DNA of 9,146 bases from an uncultured Acetatifactor sp. (GTDB lineage Bacteria > Bacillota > Clostridia > Lachnospirales > Lachnospiraceae), in assembly GCA_910585615.1 (NCBI GenBank), contig CAJUFO010000118.1:1-9146 (forward strand). The letters run 5' to 3'. The position numbers and the translations under genes were made by a program. Every line of letters begins with the position of its first letter. Positions within the stretch are counted from its first letter, which is position 1. Shown here piece after piece: positions 1 through 6,136 of the stretch. The notes under the pieces are model-generated. The model searched no databases and was not told the origin of the DNA. It saw nothing but the letters and a program-made list of their open reading frames with translations.

Positions 1-192
1 ATTCATTGGATTTGGAGTTGTTCGAGGATTTTTTAGATTTTTACGATGAACATATTTAGGCAGAATCACATGTACAGCATGGATGACTGGTTCATACAGG
101 ATATGTACGCGCTCATTCATTTCGTTCAATCGTGATTCCGCCCACGATATATCGTCATCACAAGTCGGTGAGTTGGTACTGTTTTCATACAT
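1..192 (-). CDS. Unrecognised open frame, runs off the left edge
   Basis: This minus-strand frame is open from the kinase end to the window edge without a stop. Counting from ATG 190-192 it gives 64 codons; the frame is open upstream to a TGA at 259-261. The translation begins MYENSTNSPTCDDDISWAES and ends in a basic, proline-containing stretch (KYVHRKNLKNPRTTPNPMN). It is AT-richer than the kinase beside it. No good Shine-Dalgarno precedes the ATG, and an in-frame TTG a little upstream (KFLESDE) is an alternative start. It could be a small gene or the remains of a longer one whose 5' end was lost when the kinase region was joined to it. I do not recognise the family and assign no function. 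The product continues beyond position 1. Confidence 0.35.
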   Translation of the reverse strand, partial: MYENSTNSPTCDDDISWAESRLNEMNERVHILYEPVIHAVHVILPKYVHRKNLKNPRTTPNPMN

Positions 193-229
193 TTCAGTCC
201 AATTGTCATAAAACCGCTCATCTGATTCC

Positions 230-251
230 AAAAATTTCAGAGCTGCCTCTG
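230..251 (-). terminator. Weak intrinsic terminator at the end of the kinase gene
   Basis: On the minus strand a CAGAG-GCAG-CTCTG hairpin (stem arms 247-251 and 238-242, tetraloop) is followed by AAA and then five T at 230-234. It overlaps the kinase stop codon (237-239). The stem is only 5 bp, so termination would be weak. Its position just where the GC-rich operon ends supports the reading. Confidence 0.35.
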
Positions 252-1712
252 GGGAAGCTCAAAAAAGAAGGCCACGCCCTCCTGGGTGTTGCGGACATGG
301 CAGCGGCTGTGATGCTGCTGCAGGATTTTCTGTACGATATAGAGCCCCAGGCCGCTCCCTCCTGTCTGGCGGCTGCGGGACGTGTCCACCCGGTAGAAGG
401 CTTCGAACAGCTTCGGGATGGCTTCCTCCGGGATATGGGTGCCGGTGTTCTCTATGGAAAACTGCCAGCTGCCCTGCCCTTCCCGGACGGTGATTTTGAC
501 TACCGCTTCCGGCGGGGCGTATTTCACGGCATTCCCGATTAGATTGGAGAACACCTTTTCCATGAGGCTTTCGTTGGCATGGACGGGGACGGAATCCGGA
601 AAACGGCATTCTATCTGTAAGTCCTTGCCAACAACCAGGTCTTCCGTATCGGCCAGATACTTCCGTATTACGGAAGCGCAGTCAAGCTTTCCGGTCTGAA
701 AGCCCGGATCCCCGGCCTGTAACCTTGAAATGGTCAGCAAGTCATAGACCATGGATTCCAGGGTCTGGGTGACCCGCAATGACCGGAGAAGGTATTTTTC
801 CCTGTCTTTGTACGCCCCTATGCCCAAAAGCATGCCCTCCAGCTGCCCCTTGATCACCGTAATGGGGGTCTTCAGTTCGTGGGACGCGGCGGCGAAGAAT
901 TCTATCTGCGCCTGCTCCAGCGCCTTTTCCCGCCGGATGTCGGCTTCCAGCTCCTCATTGGCCTTCTGGAGATCCGCCAGCGCCGCCCGCAGGTTCCGGG
1001 ACAGTCTGTTCAGGCTTTTCCCCAATGTCCCAAGCTCGTCCGTCCGCTGCCCGTCCACCTGCCATTCCAAGTCCAGGAGGGACATCCGCTCCGATACGCG
1101 GCTGATCTCCAATACCGGCTTTGTGATCATCCGGGAATAAATCCAGGAGACCAGGAGGGAGACCAGCAAGACCACAGCCGACAGGAAGGGGAACAGGTGC
1201 AGAAATGCCTGCTGGAGCTCGGCAATCTGTCCGGCCTTTCCATACACAAGGAGCAGGTAGCGCTCCTGGCTGTCCCCAAAGGAAAAATAGTAATGGCCGG
1301 CCAGGACGGGGGCGTCCTCTCCAGTCTCCTCTTCCGCCGATACTGCCACGTTCCCTTCCCCATATCCGGCCAGACTTGTTTCCCCATAAGCAGCTTCCCC
1401 ATAAGCAGCAGGAGCCTGGGCGGAGGGCAGGGGAATCAAGACGCCTTTGTCGTCATACAGTTCCATGGAATAGATCTCCCTGTTCCGGGCAAACTGGTCG
1501 AAGAGGCCGCCGCTGTCTGAGAAGGCCACGTCCTCCAGCCCGGCCAGGAAGCTTACGGTCTGTTCGTCCAGGGAAGCGTTCAATTTATGGGAATAGGTCT
1601 GGGGCATCAGCCAGGCCAGCAGGCCATATACCACCAGGGACAGGCCGAACAGCAGCAGGGCGGTGAGGAGGAAGACTTTCGCCAACAGGCTGCTCCTAAT
1701 TTTCTCTTTCAA
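237..1712 (-). CDS. VanS-like membrane sensor histidine kinase
   Basis: This is the sensor of a two-component pair. It would autophosphorylate on a histidine in response to an extracellular signal and pass the phosphate to the regulator encoded just upstream. The 491-aa product has TM1 (about residues 9-36), an outside sensor segment (37-170), TM2 (171-192), a HAMP linker (193-245), a coiled coil, the HisKA motif SHELKTP with His278, the N box FSNLIGNAVKYA (Asn390/Asn394), and the G2 box GGSGLGLYIV (451-460). In the G1 box the usual Asp is Asn (ENTGTHI), a variant also seen in VanS-type kinases. I chose the TTG at 1710-1712. The ATG further upstream at 1817 lies deep inside the regulator gene, and the TTG sits directly before a typical cytoplasmic lead (LKEKIRSS) and TM1. 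It overlaps the regulator stop by 17 nt, which suggests translational coupling. The signal is not evident from the sequence. Confidence 0.9.
   Translation of the reverse strand: MKEKIRSSLLAKVFLLTALLLFGLSLVVYGLLAWLMPQTYSHKLNASLDEQTVSFLAGLEDVAFSDSGGLFDQFARNREIYSMELYDDKGVLIPLPSAQAPAAYGEAAYGETSLAGYGEGNVAVSAEEETGEDAPVLAGHYYFSFGDSQERYLLLVYGKAGQIAELQQAFLHLFPFLSAVVLLVSLLVSWIYSRMITKPVLEISRVSERMSLLDLEWQVDGQRTDELGTLGKSLNRLSRNLRAALADLQKANEELEADIRREKALEQAQIEFFAAASHELKTPITVIKGQLEGMLLGIGAYKDREKYLLRSLRVTQTLESMVYDLLTISRLQAGDPGFQTGKLDCASVIRKYLADTEDLVVGKDLQIECRFPDSVPVHANESLMEKVFSNLIGNAVKYAPPEAVVKITVREGQGSWQFSIENTGTHIPEEAIPKLFEAFYRVDTSRSRQTGGSGLGLYIVQKILQQHHSRCHVRNTQEGVAFFFELPQRQL
1380..1409 (-). repeat. 15-bp in-frame tandem repeat in the kinase sensor domain
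   Basis: The unit TTCCCCATAAGCAGC (plus strand) occurs twice in perfect tandem at 1380-1394 and 1395-1409. Read on the minus strand it encodes AAYGE twice, and a diverged YGE follows (AGYGEG). It lies in the extracellular segment of the kinase (about residues 102-118). Because the unit is a multiple of three, copy-number change would keep the frame. Confidence 0.85.
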
Positions 1713-2367
1713 TTTTATATCCCACCCCTCTGATCGTCTGGATAAAGTCGATTCCCAGCTTCTTCCGCAGATTTTTGATATGGGTGTCCACCACCCGCTC
1801 GTCCCCGTAAAAGTCATACCGCCACAGCCTGTCCAGCAGGTTCTGCCGGGTCATGACCCGCCCCTGATGGGTCAGCAGTTCCCGCAGTATCTCGAACTCC
1901 CGCTGGGTCAGCTCGTACTCCCTGCCGTCCACCGCGGCCAGATAGCTGTCCAGATCCAGGACAAGGTTCCGATACACCAATGTCTGATGCCCCTCTTCCT
2001 GCCCCCGGCGGCTGCGCCGGAGGACAGCCCCAATCTTCCGCACCAGCACGGGCATGGAGAAGGGTTTCGTGATATAATCGTCCACCTGCAGATCCAGTCC
2101 CCGTATCTGCTCCTCCTCGCCGCTGAGTGCGGTCAGCATGATGATGGGGATCTGGGATTGTCTGCGTATCAGTTCGCAGACCGTGAAGCCGTCGATTTTG
2201 GGGAGCATGATGTCCAATAAGATCAGATGGAAGCCCTCCTTTGAGAACATGCTCACCGCTTCCAGGCCGTCCTTTGCCACGGCTGTCTGATAGCCCGCTT
2301 CCTGCAGGAAGTTCTGCAGGAGCTCCTGGATATCGAAATCGTCCTCCACGATCAAAATCTTTTCCAT
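1696..2367 (-). CDS. OmpR/PhoB-family response regulator
   Basis: This DNA-binding response regulator (223 aa) is the partner of the downstream kinase. The receiver domain covers residues 1-118, with the acidic pocket Glu8/Asp9/Asp10 (ILIVEDD), phospho-acceptor Asp52 (LILLDIMLP), Thr79 (MLTA) and Lys101 (ITKPFS). A short linker leads to a winged-helix DNA-binding domain (about 128-221) with the recognition helix VVDTHIKNLRKKL and the wing motif TIRGVGYK, both typical of the OmpR family. The start at 2365-2367 is chosen because a perfect GGAGGT lies 6 nt upstream and the translation then begins exactly at the receiver (MEKILIVEDD). A longer in-frame start at 2520 would add 51 residues from inside the preceding gene. 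It is in tandem with the kinase gene and probably in the same transcript as the 440-aa gene 52 nt upstream. Target genes cannot be told from the sequence. Confidence 0.95.
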   Translation of the reverse strand: MEKILIVEDDFDIQELLQNFLQEAGYQTAVAKDGLEAVSMFSKEGFHLILLDIMLPKIDGFTVCELIRRQSQIPIIMLTALSGEEEQIRGLDLQVDDYITKPFSMPVLVRKIGAVLRRSRRGQEEGHQTLVYRNLVLDLDSYLAAVDGREYELTQREFEILRELLTHQGRVMTRQNLLDRLWRYDFYGDERVVDTHIKNLRKKLGIDFIQTIRGVGYKIEREN

Positions 2368-2373
2368 GATACC

Positions 2374-2379
2374 ACCTCC
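2374..2379 (-). promoter_or_regulatory. Ribosome binding site fixing the response-regulator start
   Basis: GGAGGT on the minus strand sits 6 nt from ATG 2365-2367. It rules in the short start and argues against the in-frame ATG at 2520. Confidence 0.85.
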
Positions 2380-2402
2380 GGTATCAGCATAGCATCTTAT
2401 TG

Positions 2403-2417
2403 TGTGATTTCTGTGAA
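2403..2417 (-). promoter_or_regulatory. Possible promoter or regulator half-sites before the response-regulator gene
   Basis: In the 52-nt gap the minus strand has TTCACA, a 5/6 match to a -35 box, and two direct TCACA copies 9 nt apart (plus-strand TGTGA at 2403-2407 and 2412-2416). OmpR-family regulators bind direct half-sites with about one helical turn spacing, so an autoregulated internal promoter is possible. No good -10 box is placed 16-18 nt downstream, so this stays weak. Confidence 0.22.
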
Positions 2418-2419
2418 GA

Positions 2420-3742
2420 TTAGGCTCTTTCTGTCTTTTTCGCCAGGCCGTGGTAATACCGCATGAAGCGGCATACCTCCTCGTAGGTCTCCTGTATGGC
2501 CTCCCGGCGGCTCTGTCCATCCATTATCTCCTTTGTCCTGAGGAAAAGCCGGGCGTTGTGGTACATCACGGCGATGGGCTCTCTGGGGTCATTGTATGCT
2601 GCCGGGCGCTCTTTCAGGCGGTTCTCCGCCCAGGCCGCGTTATGGCGCACGCACTCTTCCAGCTGCTTATATCCCTCCCTCTCCTCTCCCGACAGCAGAT
2701 TCCATACGCCGAACAGATAGTCATCCGCCCGCCAGGGGTCTGGCTTGTCTTCCGGATTCCACATGGGTCTGCCGGTCTTGGGATGCAGGGGGGCTTTTTC
2801 CGCGGCTTTCAGATAGTCCAGGCGCTCCCTGGCAAAATAGGTCTCCGGGCTGTCTATCTTCTGCCACTCCGGCAACACGTCCCCCGCCAGGTACGTGAGG
2901 ATGTCATCGAATTTCCTGTTGATGCGCGCCACTCTGGCAGCGTCCACCGCTTCCCCGGCATATTCGATTACGCCCCAGTCTTCCTGCATCTTTTGAAAGC
3001 TCTCCCCCTGGGAGACGTGGCCGGGCAGACCCAGGGAGCCGTACTCTAAGGCGTATATGGGGCAGAGGCAGCAGATTATGGCTTCGTATCCGCCGCCCCG
3101 GAAGTAGCCCATGAACTGGATGCGGGATACCAGGCCGTTCTTCTCCCGCACAAAGGTCTGGGAGCCGGCTTTTTTCATGCCGTATGCCTTTGCGGCAGGC
3201 GCGATTTTGGCCTGCAGGTTCTCTTTCAGGCGGAATTTCAGTTCTTCTTTGCACGCCTTCCACTGTTCTGTTGTCCTTGCTTTCTGATAGCCAAAAGCCT
3301 TCGCCGGTTCCTGTCCGGGGGGCGTTCCCAGCAGGCTTTTCCAGTGGAAATTTTTCCATGGGAGAAGGCTGGAATCCGCGGGGCGTTTGGCCAGGTATTC
3401 CTCCCACTTCCGCCTGGCGGACGCCGTGTCCATATGGTATTGTTCCATGGCTCTCTGTATGCGGCGGGCTTCCTCTTGCCTGGCTTTTTCTTCGTAAGAT
3501 GGCGAAGTCTTCACAGGCCGCCCCTGGGCGTGGAAATAGTAGGCGACGCCGCTCTGGGTCTTGGTCATCCAGGCGTAATCGGCATGCCACTGGGTGGGCA
3601 TGATGCGCATCCTGTCTCCCCGGGTGAGGTTTTTTTCCAGCTTTTCCTTGTTGCTGTCCCACCATTTTTTCCATTCCTGGGGCTCCACTTTCCCTGCGGC
3701 CACCTGTAGGAACATTTGTTTCATTTCATCCTGAAAGCTCAT
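2420..3742 (-). CDS. Uncharacterised 440-aa protein with DUF4304-like region
   Basis: This is a soluble, charged protein without signal peptide or membrane helices. The N-terminal part (1-60) is rich in Trp and Lys (PQEWKKWWDSNKEKLEKNLT). A charged helical stretch follows (83-120), then a central segment of about residues 168-235 with the pattern AKAYGMKKAGSQTFVRE followed by a hydrophobic strand-like run. That F/Y-x-K-x-G-x-x-F-x-R pattern resembles DUF4304, a family of unknown function; this is recognition by eye and not certain. The C-terminal 130 residues look helical. The start at 3740-3742 has AGGAGG 4 nt upstream, and a second GGAGGAGG-like run lies just beyond it. It lies 64 nt after the XRE gene and 52 nt before the response-regulator gene, so it is probably co-transcribed with both. 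No function is assigned. Confidence 0.85.
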   Translation of the reverse strand: MSFQDEMKQMFLQVAAGKVEPQEWKKWWDSNKEKLEKNLTRGDRMRIMPTQWHADYAWMTKTQSGVAYYFHAQGRPVKTSPSYEEKARQEEARRIQRAMEQYHMDTASARRKWEEYLAKRPADSSLLPWKNFHWKSLLGTPPGQEPAKAFGYQKARTTEQWKACKEELKFRLKENLQAKIAPAAKAYGMKKAGSQTFVREKNGLVSRIQFMGYFRGGGYEAIICCLCPIYALEYGSLGLPGHVSQGESFQKMQEDWGVIEYAGEAVDAARVARINRKFDDILTYLAGDVLPEWQKIDSPETYFARERLDYLKAAEKAPLHPKTGRPMWNPEDKPDPWRADDYLFGVWNLLSGEEREGYKQLEECVRHNAAWAENRLKERPAAYNDPREPIAVMYHNARLFLRTKEIMDGQSRREAIQETYEEVCRFMRYYHGLAKKTERA

Positions 3743-3806
3743 TTTTCCTCCTGTACCTCCTCCTGTTTCTCCCTATGACGGGGGTGCTGCCTGCCCCTGG
3801 GGCCAG

Positions 3807-4574
3807 CTATGATTTCCTTTTTTTATATCGGTTGCCAAGGATATAAACCGGGAGGAAGAACCCGCCTAAAACAAAGAGCAGGGCGAAAAACAGGTCGATG
3901 ATATCCCGCAGGATTCCCGGAAAAAGCAGCGTCTCTATGTAGCTGATGATTGGATACGCCAGCATCATCGTCACAGACCAGATACGGCCTGCCTGCAAGA
4001 TTTTTCCCCAGTTTCCGTTGTGGAGGGAAAGGCCGGGCAGGTTCATCTCAAAGATTCCGTCGGTGTAGACGCAGACTTCGGTTTCATCATAAAAGGCAGG
4101 CAGTTTTTCCTTTACGAAAAAGCAGAAATAGAGCCCGAATGTGGCGCCCAGTCCCATGGATACGCTCAGTCCCACCGTGATGCTTCCGGCTCTGTAGGAA
4201 AGCCATAATTCCAGGCAGGCAATCAGCAGGGAGAGGAGGTAGATCAGTCCCCATTTCCTGTTTTTCTGGTAGGCTCGGGGCTGTTTGTCCGAGTAGGAGA
4301 CAGCCGTTTTCACCACTTGCTCCACCTGGGCGGCGCTCAGGGCGTTGTCCTGCTCCATGCGCCTGCACATCAGCAGTTCCGTCACTGTGACTCCCAGCAG
4401 GTCTGCCAGCGGTATCAGCAGGTCTATGCTGGGGACGCTGGCGGCAGTCTCCCATTTGCTCACCGCCTTATCCGACAGGAAGAGCCGCTCTGCCAGTTCC
4501 TTCTGGGTGATGCCTTTCTCTTTCCGCAGCATGGCTACGAAGGTGCCGAACGCTCGTTTGTCGATATGGGTCAT
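3807..4574 (-). CDS. XRE-family regulator with C-terminal membrane domain
   Basis: The product (255 aa) joins an N-terminal XRE/Cro-type helix-turn-helix (about residues 7-66, with GITQKELAERLFLSDKAVSK and WETAASVPSIDLLIPLADLL) to a linker and four predicted membrane helices (about 108-127, 131-154, 198-218, 225-247). Between helices 2 and 3 a segment (about 160-197, ending NGNWGKILQAGR) may face outside or form a re-entrant loop. It ends in a basic tail (NRYKKRKS). Such proteins can act as membrane-tethered one-component regulators, but the signal is not known here. I prefer the second ATG (4572-4574), which has GGAGG 8 nt upstream. The ATG at 4587-4589 overlaps that GGAGG, has no site of its own, and would add MEEKQ. 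It heads the group XRE, 440-aa gene, response regulator, kinase. Confidence 0.9.
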   Translation of the reverse strand: MTHIDKRAFGTFVAMLRKEKGITQKELAERLFLSDKAVSKWETAASVPSIDLLIPLADLLGVTVTELLMCRRMEQDNALSAAQVEQVVKTAVSYSDKQPRAYQKNRKWGLIYLLSLLIACLELWLSYRAGSITVGLSVSMGLGATFGLYFCFFVKEKLPAFYDETEVCVYTDGIFEMNLPGLSLHNGNWGKILQAGRIWSVTMMLAYPIISYIETLLFPGILRDIIDLFFALLFVLGGFFLPVYILGNRYKKRKS

Positions 4575-4582
4575 CTGTTTTT

Positions 4583-4587
4583 CCTCC
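4583..4587 (-). promoter_or_regulatory. Ribosome binding site deciding the XRE gene start
   Basis: GGAGG lies 8 nt before ATG 4572-4574. It overlaps the alternative ATG at 4587-4589, so initiation at the downstream ATG is more likely. Confidence 0.7.
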
Positions 4588-4629
4588 ATTCCAGTTCCGC
4601 ATCTGCCCCGCCCAACACCCAGACATGGG

Positions 4630-4673
4630 CAGAGAATTTCCGGCCGCGAAGAGATGCGTCCGCAAATTCTCTG
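4630..4673. repeat. Inverted repeat in the XRE gene leader
   Basis: CAGAGAATTT (4630-4639) is matched by its exact reverse complement AAATTCTCTG (4664-4673). After one mismatch the stem continues with CGG/CCG inside. It lies between the proposed promoter and the XRE start, about 55 nt upstream of the ribosome binding site. It could be an operator for the XRE protein or a leader RNA hairpin. No T-run follows, so it is not a standard terminator. Confidence 0.6.
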
Positions 4674-4708
4674 GGGCGCTGGACGGGGCTGACGCTGTTT
4701 CTAAGCCT

Positions 4709-4737
4709 ATTTTAGCTCCCTGCCCTCCATCCTGCAA
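4709..4737 (-). promoter_or_regulatory. Candidate sigma-A promoter for the XRE operon
   Basis: On the minus strand TTGCAG (4732-4737) and TAAAAT (4709-4714) are separated by exactly 17 nt. The -10 matches 5/6 and the -35 matches 3/6, with the strongest TTG part kept. Transcription would start near 4702 and give a leader of about 130 nt that contains the inverted repeat. Confidence 0.45.
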
Positions 4738-4935
4738 CCGAATCCCAGGAGAATACCCTGTTTTCGGGGTAGAACGGCAGTAGAATTGCACTTCCAGCCC
4801 ATGCTGCCCCCAGCCCCGGTACACCGGCGGGTTCATTCCCGAGCAATCATTGCCTGATGTCCGCGCCAAGACAAAGCGGAGGAAGGAGGGGACGCGGGGC
4901 AGCGCCCACTGACGGCAACGCAGTACCAGGAGGAC

Positions 4936-4959
4936 AACCTGGGCTGATTGCCCAAGGTT
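4936..4959 (-). terminator. Hairpin downstream of the 331-aa gene, possible weak terminator
   Basis: On the minus strand AACCT(T)GGGC - AATCA - GCCCAGGTT forms a 9-bp stem with one bulged base, starting about 14 nt after the TAG stop. No strong T-run follows, so it may be a weak terminator or an RNA-protecting hairpin. Confidence 0.35.
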
Positions 4960-4973
4960 TCATGCGCCGAAGA

Positions 4974-5969
4974 CTAGTCCGACAGCCCCCGCTCCTTCCG
5001 CCATTTCCGGTATGCCCGCTCCAGCTTTTCGGCGTATGGGTCATCCGCGGCTCTGGCGGCGGCAATGCCCTTTGTGTAGAGGTTCCCGTACCAGGCAGAC
5101 TGAGATTGGGCTTGCAGCTCTTCCTTTATCTGCGTCCACAGCCCCTGGTTCCCTGCCGGGTCATGGGCAACGATCTCGCAGCATTCCTCCAGGATGTCCC
5201 CGAACAGGCGGATTCCTCTCACCTGTCCGTAATCCATGGTCTCCAGGAGTATATGGCAGAACCGAGCCCCTTTCCTATAATCACCTTCATCCAGGTAGAA
5301 GCGAATCAAATCCCGGTATCCCGCCACCATGTCCCTTGGATTTCCGGAATCTGCCTCCAGGATTTCGTTCAGTTGTTTCTGGTAGAGCGCTTCATTTTCC
5401 GTATTTCTGTCAAGAAAGGCGTTGAATCCTATGAGGGTACGGCGGTCTGAAGGGTTCCAGTCTGCCGGGTTCCCCCTTCCCTCTTTCCAGGCGTCCACCA
5501 GGATCCCCATCACGTCCTTATACTCCATCTCCTGGCACAGGAAGATGCAGTCCAGCAGGTCGTTCTTCCCGAAGTCCTCCTCCACTGCGTCCTCCACGTC
5601 ATAGCCGCAGGCGCAGTCGAAATTGGCGTCCTTCGCCCGCTGGAACAGGGTGTCGTACTTGTGGCCGCCGTTATATTTCCGCAGCAGCCATGTCAGGATG
5701 CACAGGGTGCTCCCTATGCCCTGGAAAGAATTGTTCTCCCTGTCCTTCAGCTCTTCCCGGAACAGATATGCGATCGCGCCTTCATCGTCGATTTTTTCAT
5801 ACAGAAGAAAATAGGCCAGGCGGAGACGGTTCGTATAATTGGCATCGTCCGTCCCCCACTGGCCGTTCTGGAATTCCTTGTAGCAGACCAGGCTTGCGTC
5901 CCCGGCTTTCAGGGCTTCGTATACTTTGCGCTGCTCTCCTATTTTTTCTTTTAGCTTGTCTCTCACCAT
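4974..5969 (-). CDS. Uncharacterised 331-aa helical protein, TPR-like
   Basis: I do not recognise a named family. The protein is soluble, acidic and apparently all-helical, with helix pairs such as YTNRLRLAYFLLYEKIDDEG and YRDLIRFYLDEGDYRKGARF that resemble tetratricopeptide-type repeats. Such scaffolds bind other proteins, but no partner can be named. There is no signal peptide or membrane helix. It contains a Cys-rich patch (NFDCACGYDVED) too short for a clear metal site. The C-terminus is basic (AYRKWRKERGLSD). The start at 5967-5969 is chosen because GAAAGGA lies 7 nt upstream; an in-frame ATG at 6008 would add 13 residues and has no ribosome binding site. It is divergent from hicAB and separated from the XRE gene by about 400 nt, so it is probably its own transcript. 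Two TGTCTGACA copies lie directly upstream. Confidence 0.8.
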   Translation of the reverse strand: MVRDKLKEKIGEQRKVYEALKAGDASLVCYKEFQNGQWGTDDANYTNRLRLAYFLLYEKIDDEGAIAYLFREELKDRENNSFQGIGSTLCILTWLLRKYNGGHKYDTLFQRAKDANFDCACGYDVEDAVEEDFGKNDLLDCIFLCQEMEYKDVMGILVDAWKEGRGNPADWNPSDRRTLIGFNAFLDRNTENEALYQKQLNEILEADSGNPRDMVAGYRDLIRFYLDEGDYRKGARFCHILLETMDYGQVRGIRLFGDILEECCEIVAHDPAGNQGLWTQIKEELQAQSQSAWYGNLYTKGIAAARAADDPYAEKLERAYRKWRKERGLSD

Positions 5970-5976
5970 TTTTGTT

Positions 5977-5983
5977 TCCTTTC
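5977..5983 (-). promoter_or_regulatory. Ribosome binding site deciding the 331-aa gene start
   Basis: GAAAGGA lies 7 nt before ATG 5967-5969. The upstream in-frame ATG at 6008 has none, so the shorter protein is favoured. Confidence 0.65.
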
Positions 5984-5985
5984 TC

Positions 5986-6025
5986 TGTCTGACATTTGTA
6001 TTCAGCATTCAACGTGTCTGACACG
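5986..6025. promoter_or_regulatory. Paired TGTCTGACA sites, candidate operator
   Basis: TGTCTGACA occurs at 5986-5994 and again at 6015-6023, 29 nt apart, about three helical turns. Each copy is itself an odd palindrome (TGTC-T-GACA), and the second extends to CGTGTC-T-GACACG (6013-6025). The first copy touches the ribosome binding site of the 331-aa gene. The layout fits a dimeric repressor binding two sites on one DNA face, but no binding protein is identified. Confidence 0.45.
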
Positions 6026-6082
6026 CCCCGCCCCACATCACTCCGAAAAATGGTTTGGGCATATTTTTGTTCCCGTGTTTTT

Positions 6083-6117
6083 ACGTAATATTACGTGTTA
6101 TGATAAATATATGATAA
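6083..6117 (+). promoter_or_regulatory. hicAB promoter/operator region
   Basis: A perfect 14-bp palindrome, ACGTAATATTACGT, spans 6083-6096. Right after it TATGATAA occurs twice (6099-6106, 6110-6117), and each copy contains TATGAT, a 5/6 match to a -10 box. hicA starts 20 nt downstream of the second copy. HicB antitoxins repress their own promoter through a C-terminal DNA-binding domain, so the palindrome is the natural operator candidate. A good -35 is not seen. Confidence 0.5.
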
Positions 6118-6136
6118 GGAAAGGAGATTCGCAACA

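Larger units (their letters stand above)
4590..4973. other. 384-bp intergenic stretch with structured GC-rich sequence
   Basis: No convincing gene is seen between the XRE gene and the 331-aa gene. Frames that stay open here have no coding look and would overlap the XRE gene out of frame. The stretch holds a candidate promoter (4709-4737), an inverted repeat (4630-4673), a small CCGGT/ACCGG inverted pair (4816-4827), and a hairpin (4936-4959). It is long for a tightly packed bacterial region, which suggests regulatory content or a decayed gene. Confidence 0.5.

Noticed and set aside
3..59. Plus-strand frame ending at TAG 57-59 as the end of a gene
   Set aside because: It is only 18 codons, and the opposite strand stays open over a longer distance, so it is not supported.
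2450..3049. 199-aa plus frame opposite the 440-aa gene
   Set aside because: It is a shadow of the minus-strand gene, which has a strong ribosome binding site and fits the operon.
3743..3806. Terminator between the XRE gene and the 440-aa gene (GGCCCCAGGGGC)
   Set aside because: The dyad leaves too small a loop for a stable hairpin and no T-run follows, so read-through is more likely.
4468..4869. 133-aa minus frame across the XRE start and the upstream gap
   Set aside because: It overlaps the well-supported XRE gene out of frame, lacks a ribosome binding site and has no coding look.
4857..5450. 197-aa plus frame opposite the 331-aa gene
   Set aside because: It is antisense to the 331-aa gene, rich in Pro, Arg and Leu as is typical of GC-rich shadow frames.
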